37,913 nucleotides of DNA, taken from the NCBI GenBank assembly GCA_965371805.1, contig CBDUZW010000053.1, forward strand, positions 1-37,913, written 5' to 3'. Positions 34,189-37,913 of the stretch are shown piece after piece. Source of the stretch: JAOZTV01 sp965371805. GTDB lineage: Bacteria; Acidobacteriota; Aminicenantia; UBA2199. The position numbers were made by a program, and so were the translations under genes. The notes beneath the pieces were generated by a model, which saw nothing but the letters and a program-made list of their open reading frames with translations, did no database searches and was not told the DNA's origin. Positions within the stretch are counted from its first letter, which is position 1. Each line of letters begins with the position of its first letter.

Positions 34189-34288
34189 GTAGCCCTACGG
34201 GGAAGTATAAACAATTGCTATTGTTTACCCTGCGGGTGGTCGATAATTCACTCCCATGTGCTTTGCGCGTTCCAAAGCGATCAAACCC
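34189..34288 (-). repeat. 100-bp direct repeat, copy B (interrupted tRNA-Glu 3' end)
   Basis: This is the second copy of the repeat at 30819-30918, differing at four positions. With the two bases before it (34187-34188) it shares 18 identical bases, TGGTAGCCCTACGGGGAA, with the 3' end of the intact tRNA-Glu (34355-34372), including the encoded CCA. Unlike copy A it does not continue into the anticodon arm. At 34300-34314 follows GGGGTTCTATTCCCC, a T-arm-like hairpin in the opposite orientation. The remaining bases of 34080-34354 hold no gene. Confidence 0.85.
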
Positions 34289-34299
34289 CATTTCTTCCC

Positions 34300-34314
34300 G
34301 GGGTTCTATTCCCC
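34300..34314 (+). repeat. T-arm-like hairpin in inverted orientation
   Basis: GGGGTTCTATTCCCC forms a four-pair stem with a seven-base loop and differs by one base from the GGGGTTCGATTCCCC T-arm shared by the two tRNA genes that follow. It lies on the plus strand whereas the tRNAs are on the minus strand. It is probably a tRNA fragment, and it may also act as a terminator hairpin for the tRNA transcript on the minus strand. Confidence 0.45.
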
Positions 34315-34354
34315 TTTATATACAAAAAAAAGGTGAATTGTTTATTGATTTTTT

Positions 34355-34429
34355 TGGTAGCCCTACGGGGAATCGAACCCCGGCTTGAAGATTGAGAACC
34401 TCCCGTCCTAACCCCTAGACGATAGGGCC
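34355..34429 (-). tRNA. tRNA-Glu (anticodon CTC), CCA encoded
   Basis: This is a complete cloverleaf on the minus strand: acceptor GGCCCTA/TAGGGCT, D-arm GTC/GAC, anticodon arm GGAGG-TTCTCAA-TCTTC (two G-U pairs), T-arm CGGGG-TTCGATT-CCCCG, discriminator A and encoded CCA. The loop reads CTC at positions 34-36, decoding GAG. It is second in a tandem pair, 10 bases after tRNA-Leu. Its 3' end is duplicated at 34187-34204 and, with changes, at 30819-30834. Confidence 0.93.
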
Positions 34430-34439
34430 ACGTGAAGAA

Positions 34440-34524
34440 TGCCGAGGGGGGGAATCGAACCCCCACGAGCACAATGCTCCCGGGATTTTAAGTCCCGTGC
34501 GTCTGCCAATTCCGCCACCTCGGC
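34440..34524 (-). tRNA. tRNA-Leu (anticodon TAA)
   Basis: This is an 85-base class II tRNA: acceptor GCCGAGG/CCTCGGC, anticodon loop CTTAAAA (TAA, decoding UUA), long variable arm GAGCA-TTG-TGCTC, T-arm GGGGGTTCGATTCCCCC and discriminator A. CCA is not encoded, unlike in the neighbouring tRNA-Glu. It is first in the tandem transcript. Confidence 0.95.
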
Positions 34525-34532
34525 AAGTGGTG

Positions 34533-34561
34533 AATATAACATAAATAGTAATTAAATTCAA
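34533..34561 (-). promoter_or_regulatory. Promoter of the tRNA-Leu/tRNA-Glu pair
   Basis: On the minus strand TTGAAT (34561-34556), 17-base spacer, TATATT (34538-34533), then eight bases to the first base of tRNA-Leu. Placement and spacing are as expected for a short tRNA leader. Confidence 0.7.
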
Positions 34562-34623
34562 GAATTTATATAATATTTTTTTTATTTAGTAAAATATTTG
34601 TTATAATTATATTTGGAGAAAAT

Positions 34624-35907
34624 ATGGAAACTGTATTAATAAAAAACGGAAGAGTAATTGATCCTTTAAATAAGATTGATAATGAGCTTGATATTTTAAT
34701 TAAAAATGGAAAGATTGTTAAAGTGGCAAATAGTATAACTGCAGATTATGACGAATTAATTGATGCATCAGGACTTATTGTATGCCCCGGTTTTATAGAT
34801 ATGCATGTTCATTTACGTGATCCTGGACAAACAGATAAAGAGACAATAGAGAGTGGCGCTAAGGCATCTGTAAAAGGTGGTTTTACGACTATTGTCTGTA
34901 TGCCCAATACCAATCCTGTTAATGATGATCCAAAGATAACTGAATATATTCTATCAAAAGCAAAGGAGCTGGATATTATAAACATACTTCCAGTTGCATC
35001 TGTTACAAAAGAACTCAAAGGTGAAATTCTAACCGACATAAAAAAATTATCTCAAGCCGGTGCCATTGGTTTTTCTGATGATGGTAAAGCAGTTGTTAGA
35101 TCTGATTTTTTTAAAACGGCATTGAAAACAATAAAGGAATTGGATTCGATCCTTATAGAACATCCGGAGGACCATCATATTACTAATGGAGGTATGGTTA
35201 ATGAGGGAAAGGTTTCTGAACTTTTAAAAGTTAAGGGAATTGAAGACATTGCAGAAGATATTATAGTAGCAAGAGATCTTATAATCCAGGAGAAGATTAA
35301 AGCTAATTTACACCTTACCCATCTTTCAACAAAGGGCAGTTATAGAATTGTAAAAGATGCAAAAAAGAGAGGAGTCTCAGTAACATCAGACGTCACACCA
35401 CATCATCTTTTACTGACTGAAGAGCAACTGCTCACTGGTGATGCTAATTATAAGGTTAAACCTCCCCTGCGTACAGATGAGGATAGAAAAATGATGATTG
35501 AGGGAATCATAGATGGAACTATTGACTGTATTGCCACAGATCATGCACCTCATACTTGTGAGGAAAAAAACTCCGGATTCAATTCTGCTCCATTTGGACT
35601 TACAGGAGTTGAAACTGCATTTTCAGTTTTATATGATCAACTGGTAAAAAAAAATATAATAAGTCTGAAAAAATTGATTGAGCTCCTATCATCAAATCCG
35701 GCGAAGATTTTAAAATTGAAAAATAAAGGAGAAATAAAAGAGAATTTTACTGCGGATATCACTATTCTTGATTTAAATAAACCCTTTATTTTTTCAAAGG
35801 ACAGTTTTGTATCTAAATCTACAAACTCCCCTTTTTTAAACTGGAAAGGGACAGGAGTTCCTGTATATACATTAGTTAATGGTGATATAAAGTATTCTAT
35901 ATTATAA
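34624..35907 (+). CDS. pyrC: Dihydroorotase
   Basis: This 427-residue zinc amidohydrolase of pyrimidine synthesis interconverts carbamoyl-aspartate and dihydroorotate. Metal ligands are visible in GFIDMHVHLRDPGQ (His 61, His 63), EHPEDHH, HLTHLST and TDHAPH, and the GFSDDGKAV segment is typical of the longer class I bacterial enzyme. Length is normal for that class. The ATG 34624 follows GGAG (34614-34617), with TATAAT at 34602-34607 but no clear -35. No other pyr genes are adjacent, and no leader attenuator is evident in the 60 bases upstream. Confidence 0.93.
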   Translation: METVLIKNGRVIDPLNKIDNELDILIKNGKIVKVANSITADYDELIDASGLIVCPGFIDMHVHLRDPGQTDKETIESGAKASVKGGFTTIVCMPNTNPVNDDPKITEYILSKAKELDIINILPVASVTKELKGEILTDIKKLSQAGAIGFSDDGKAVVRSDFFKTALKTIKELDSILIEHPEDHHITNGGMVNEGKVSELLKVKGIEDIAEDIIVARDLIIQEKIKANLHLTHLSTKGSYRIVKDAKKRGVSVTSDVTPHHLLLTEEQLLTGDANYKVKPPLRTDEDRKMMIEGIIDGTIDCIATDHAPHTCEEKNSGFNSAPFGLTGVETAFSVLYDQLVKKNIISLKKLIELLSSNPAKILKLKNKGEIKENFTADITILDLNKPFIFSKDSFVSKSTNSPFLNWKGTGVPVYTLVNGDIKYSIL

Positions 35908-35955
35908 TTATTTAGATATTTTTTTTATGTATATTAGTATTGGTTTTTTTTGGAC

Positions 35956-35983
35956 TTGCATTTATCCATTATGATGGTATAAT
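35956..35983 (+). promoter_or_regulatory. Promoter of the DUF362-larB pair with a palindrome at the start site
   Basis: TTGCAT (35956-35961), 16-base spacer, TATAAT (35978-35983). The predicted start near 35990 coincides with a perfect palindrome ATTCCTGAGGAAT (35989-36001), which also contains the ribosome site. This could be an operator, or a 5' hairpin hiding the ribosome site. Confidence 0.6.
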
Positions 35984-36008
35984 TTCTCATTCCTGAGGAA
36001 TAGTAAAT

Positions 36009-37100
36009 ATGAAAAGAAAAGAGATAGCGTTAGTAAAAGAAACAAGGCAGAGCAAGTTTGTTGAAAGGATAATGAATACAATTTCACCTCATCTACAAAT
36101 CAAAAGCTCAGATAAAATAGCCATTAAGATCATATTAGATGGATCTAAAGAAATTTATGCCAATACTCATTATGAAACTGTTGAATCTTTGATCTTTTTT
36201 TTAAAAGATAATTTTGGTGTCACAGATATGACAGTAATTGAAGGATCTGATGGTGCACAGAGCTGTGGTAAAACAACCTGGGATATTTTCTATAAATTCA
36301 GATATAAGGAAGTTGAATTAAACGGGGCAAAACTTGTAAATCTGGATGATCTTCCTCATAATAACAAATTACAGATTGATACCCTATATGGACAAAAAGA
36401 AATTTCTTATACAACCTTTGACGCAGATTATACGATTTTTGTTCTTCCCCCGAAGACACATAATATTTTTCCAGCAACATTGTCTCTATCATCAGTTTTG
36501 GGATTTGTAAAACCTAAGGACCGTAACCTGATTTTCAGTTCATACAGAGCAGATCATCGAAAACTTAATCAGTTAAACTTTCATAAATACCAGAATCTAC
36601 TCGAAATTAGTTCTAAAAACATAATTTCATTATATAAAAAAGTTCCTGCTTCCTTACTGCTCTTAGATGGATTATTCGGAATGGAAGGAAAGGGACCTGT
36701 AAAGGGAAGTCCTGTTTTCCATGGTTTTTCAATTGCCTCTGAAGATCCTGTATGTGTTGATTCACTTGCAGCATATATAATGGGATTTGAAAAAAGCAAA
36801 ATCCCATATATAGAAATGGCAGAGAAAGAAGGTTTGGGGAATTCAGACTGGAATAATAATTTAGGTGTAGAACCTCAAATAGTAAAATTTCCATATAGAC
36901 CCCACCCAATTTTTCATAAATTCAAGGGAGGAAGTCAAAAAAAAAGCCACTCTAAAGGTAATAATAGGAATAATTCTGATCAGGGTAAATTTAATAAAGA
37001 ATCAAAACATAATAATAATAACAATAATAATAACCATAATAAGACAAAACACATAGAAAATGACAAAAGAAGAGCTAAAAGCACAGATAAAGCAACTTAA
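36009..37100 (+). CDS. DUF362 family protein with Asn-rich C-terminal tail
   Basis: This 363-residue protein is a DUF362 protein over residues 5-300: SDKIAIKIILDGS, MTVIEGSDGAQSCGKTTWD, FDADYTIFVLPPKTHNIFPA, LLLDGLFGMEGKGPVKGSP and ASEDPVCVDSLAAYIMGF. No ferredoxin-type cysteine cluster is fused, unlike in many relatives. The last 55 residues are a basic, Asn/Lys/His-rich tail encoded partly by an AAT repeat (37011-37042), probably disordered. The 3' end overlaps the larB start by 41 bases. The family's biochemical role is not established. The link to larB suggests cofactor-related metabolism (inference). Confidence 0.82.
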   Translation: MKRKEIALVKETRQSKFVERIMNTISPHLQIKSSDKIAIKIILDGSKEIYANTHYETVESLIFFLKDNFGVTDMTVIEGSDGAQSCGKTTWDIFYKFRYKEVELNGAKLVNLDDLPHNNKLQIDTLYGQKEISYTTFDADYTIFVLPPKTHNIFPATLSLSSVLGFVKPKDRNLIFSSYRADHRKLNQLNFHKYQNLLEISSKNIISLYKKVPASLLLLDGLFGMEGKGPVKGSPVFHGFSIASEDPVCVDSLAAYIMGFEKSKIPYIEMAEKEGLGNSDWNNNLGVEPQIVKFPYRPHPIFHKFKGGSQKKSHSKGNNRNNSDQGKFNKESKHNNNNNNNNHNKTKHIENDKRRAKSTDKAT

Positions 37101-37821
37101 GTCAGGAAATCTTTCTGAAGAGAATTTTTATTCTTTAATGAGTGATATGCCATATAAAAGAACGGGAGATATCAAGCTTGATTTCCACAGAAAAATCAGA
37201 CGTGGATTACCCGAAGTAATATATGGAAAGAGTAAAAATATTGAGCAACTTTCAATGATCATTAAGAGTTTTATTGAATCAGAGGAAGATATATTAATTA
37301 CAAAAATTGACAAAGCAAAATATAATATTTTAAAAACATCATTTAATAATCTGGTATTTAATGAAAAGGCAGAAATTATTACTTTTGATCGTAAACCAGT
37401 CAAAAAATTTGATGGAGAGATCCTTATTCTTACTGCAGGTGCTTCTGATGAAAATATAGCAGAAGAAGCATTTATCTCGGCTCAATATCTTGGTAATAGA
37501 GTTTCAAAAGAATATGATGTTGGTATAGCCTGCATATCAAGGGTCCTTGATCTTAAGGAAAGGTTTAATAAAAGTTCTGTAATAATCGCTATTGCCGGGA
37601 TGGAAGGCGCTATGCCTTCGGTAGTTGCCGGTTTAACTTCAACACCAATAATTGCTGTTCCAACCTCTGTAGGATATGGAACAAATTTTAATGGAATTGC
37701 TGCACTCCTGTCAATGTTAAATTCCTGTGCAGGGGGCATATCTGTTGTTAATATAGATAATGGTTTTGGCGCTGCATTTCAGGCAACTTTAATAAACCAG
37801 AAAATTTCCGGAAAAACTTAA
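37060..37821 (+). CDS. larB: Nickel-pincer cofactor biosynthesis protein LarB
   Basis: This 253-residue protein has the full LarB length. The N-terminal helical part has KIRRGLPEVIYGKSK. The C-terminal part is the AIR-carboxylase (PurE-like) fold, with ILTAGASDENIAEEA, GMEGAMPSVVAGL, VPTSVGYG, MLNSCAGG and VVNIDNGFGAA. LarB carboxylates and hydrolyses nicotinic acid adenine dinucleotide in the first step toward the pincer cofactor of lactate racemase-type enzymes. No larA, larC or larE is seen here. It starts at ATG 37060 inside the tail of the DUF362 gene, without a strong ribosome site, so coupling is likely. Confidence 0.9.
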   Translation: MTKEELKAQIKQLKSGNLSEENFYSLMSDMPYKRTGDIKLDFHRKIRRGLPEVIYGKSKNIEQLSMIIKSFIESEEDILITKIDKAKYNILKTSFNNLVFNEKAEIITFDRKPVKKFDGEILILTAGASDENIAEEAFISAQYLGNRVSKEYDVGIACISRVLDLKERFNKSSVIIAIAGMEGAMPSVVAGLTSTPIIAVPTSVGYGTNFNGIAALLSMLNSCAGGISVVNIDNGFGAAFQATLINQKISGKT

Positions 37822-37854
37822 TTATTAAAATTATTTTATCTAAATAGAAACGGT

Positions 37855-37913
37855 CTGACTGTAGGGGCGTTTCGCGGAGGCTGTCTCAAAAGTCCAAACC
37901 TCCTTGAGTTATT
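37855..37913. repeat. Possible repeat and IS-like end cut by the window edge
   Basis: GTAGGGGCGTTTCGCG at about 37860-37875 looks like half of a palindromic intergenic repeat. It is followed by GAGGCTGTCTCAAAAGTCC, a motif resembling the terminal inverted repeats of several IS families. GGAGG and CCTCC flank the latter. No transposase is visible before the window ends. Confidence 0.35.

Noticed and set aside
34156..34395. A 79-codon frame ending VALRGIEPRLED
   Set aside because: It runs through repeat B and antisense into the tRNA-Glu gene, a frequent source of false ORFs. It has no ribosome site or recognisable domain.
34562..34623. PyrR- or pyrimidine-type attenuator before pyrC
   Set aside because: The leader is too short and has no stable hairpin. 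Only a -10 and a Shine-Dalgarno sequence are visible.

Overview
The window is AT-rich and gene-dense, from a bacterium with a Gram-negative (diderm) envelope. The evidence is a lipid-A-disaccharide synthase (LpxB), an O-antigen ligase-like polymerase, dTDP-deoxysugar genes, an AmpG-like muropeptide permease, and exported or lipid-anchored proteins. Signal transduction is rich: a Ser/Thr kinase with TPRs, a GAF-PP2C phosphatase, an ECF-like sigma factor, CheV, a lone HPt, HDOD, GGDEF and a hybrid histidine kinase. The phylum cannot be fixed from sequence alone. A low-GC spirochaete-like lineage is plausible but is only an inference.

Layout. 1-2640: an ABC exporter pair behind a near-consensus promoter with a palindromic operator. 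2681-8882 (minus): a four-gene operon of TPR-Ser/Thr kinase, TraB/GumN protein, MscS channel and cation/proton antiporter, which reads as an envelope or osmotic homeostasis unit. 9091-16013: surface glycan genes, comprising a coiled-coil protein, GT4, GT2, rmlD-like, SDR, rmlC-like (minus strand) and O-antigen ligase with a possible 21-codon leader. 16048-18923: a TPR lipoprotein with SLH-like repeats, then two tandem DUF4412-like exported paralogues. 19021-22581: a tight operon of two pseudopilin-like proteins, LpxB, a YitT-type membrane protein and a sigma factor, convergent with a PP2C phosphatase. 24312-29517: AmpG-like permease, CheV, HPt, an unknown protein, HDOD, and an unlisted 47-codon membrane peptide. 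29584-34079: a GGDEF cyclase and a PocR-PAS hybrid histidine kinase, somewhat richer in GC than their neighbours. 34187-34524: tRNA-Glu and tRNA-Leu beside tRNA-derived debris. 34624-37821: dihydroorotase, a DUF362 protein and LarB. The last 60 bases look like a palindromic repeat abutting a possible IS end.

Two observations stand out. First, several genes (GT2, pseudopilin, PP2C, AmpG, CheV, HDOD, nearly the kinase) have a -35/-10 pair whose -10 ends only 5-8 bases before the start codon, with no Shine-Dalgarno sequence. This suggests recurrent leaderless transcription. The divergent PP2C and ampG promoters even share one -35 heptamer. Second, a 100-bp direct repeat (30819 and 34189, 96 percent identical by eye) flanks the histidine kinase segment. 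It consists of a tRNA-Glu 3' end carrying a 76-bp hairpin-rich insertion exactly in the T-loop, and the intact tRNA-Glu gene lies 150 bp beyond the second copy. This is either a tRNA attachment-site scar or a small mobile element that targets tRNA T-loops.
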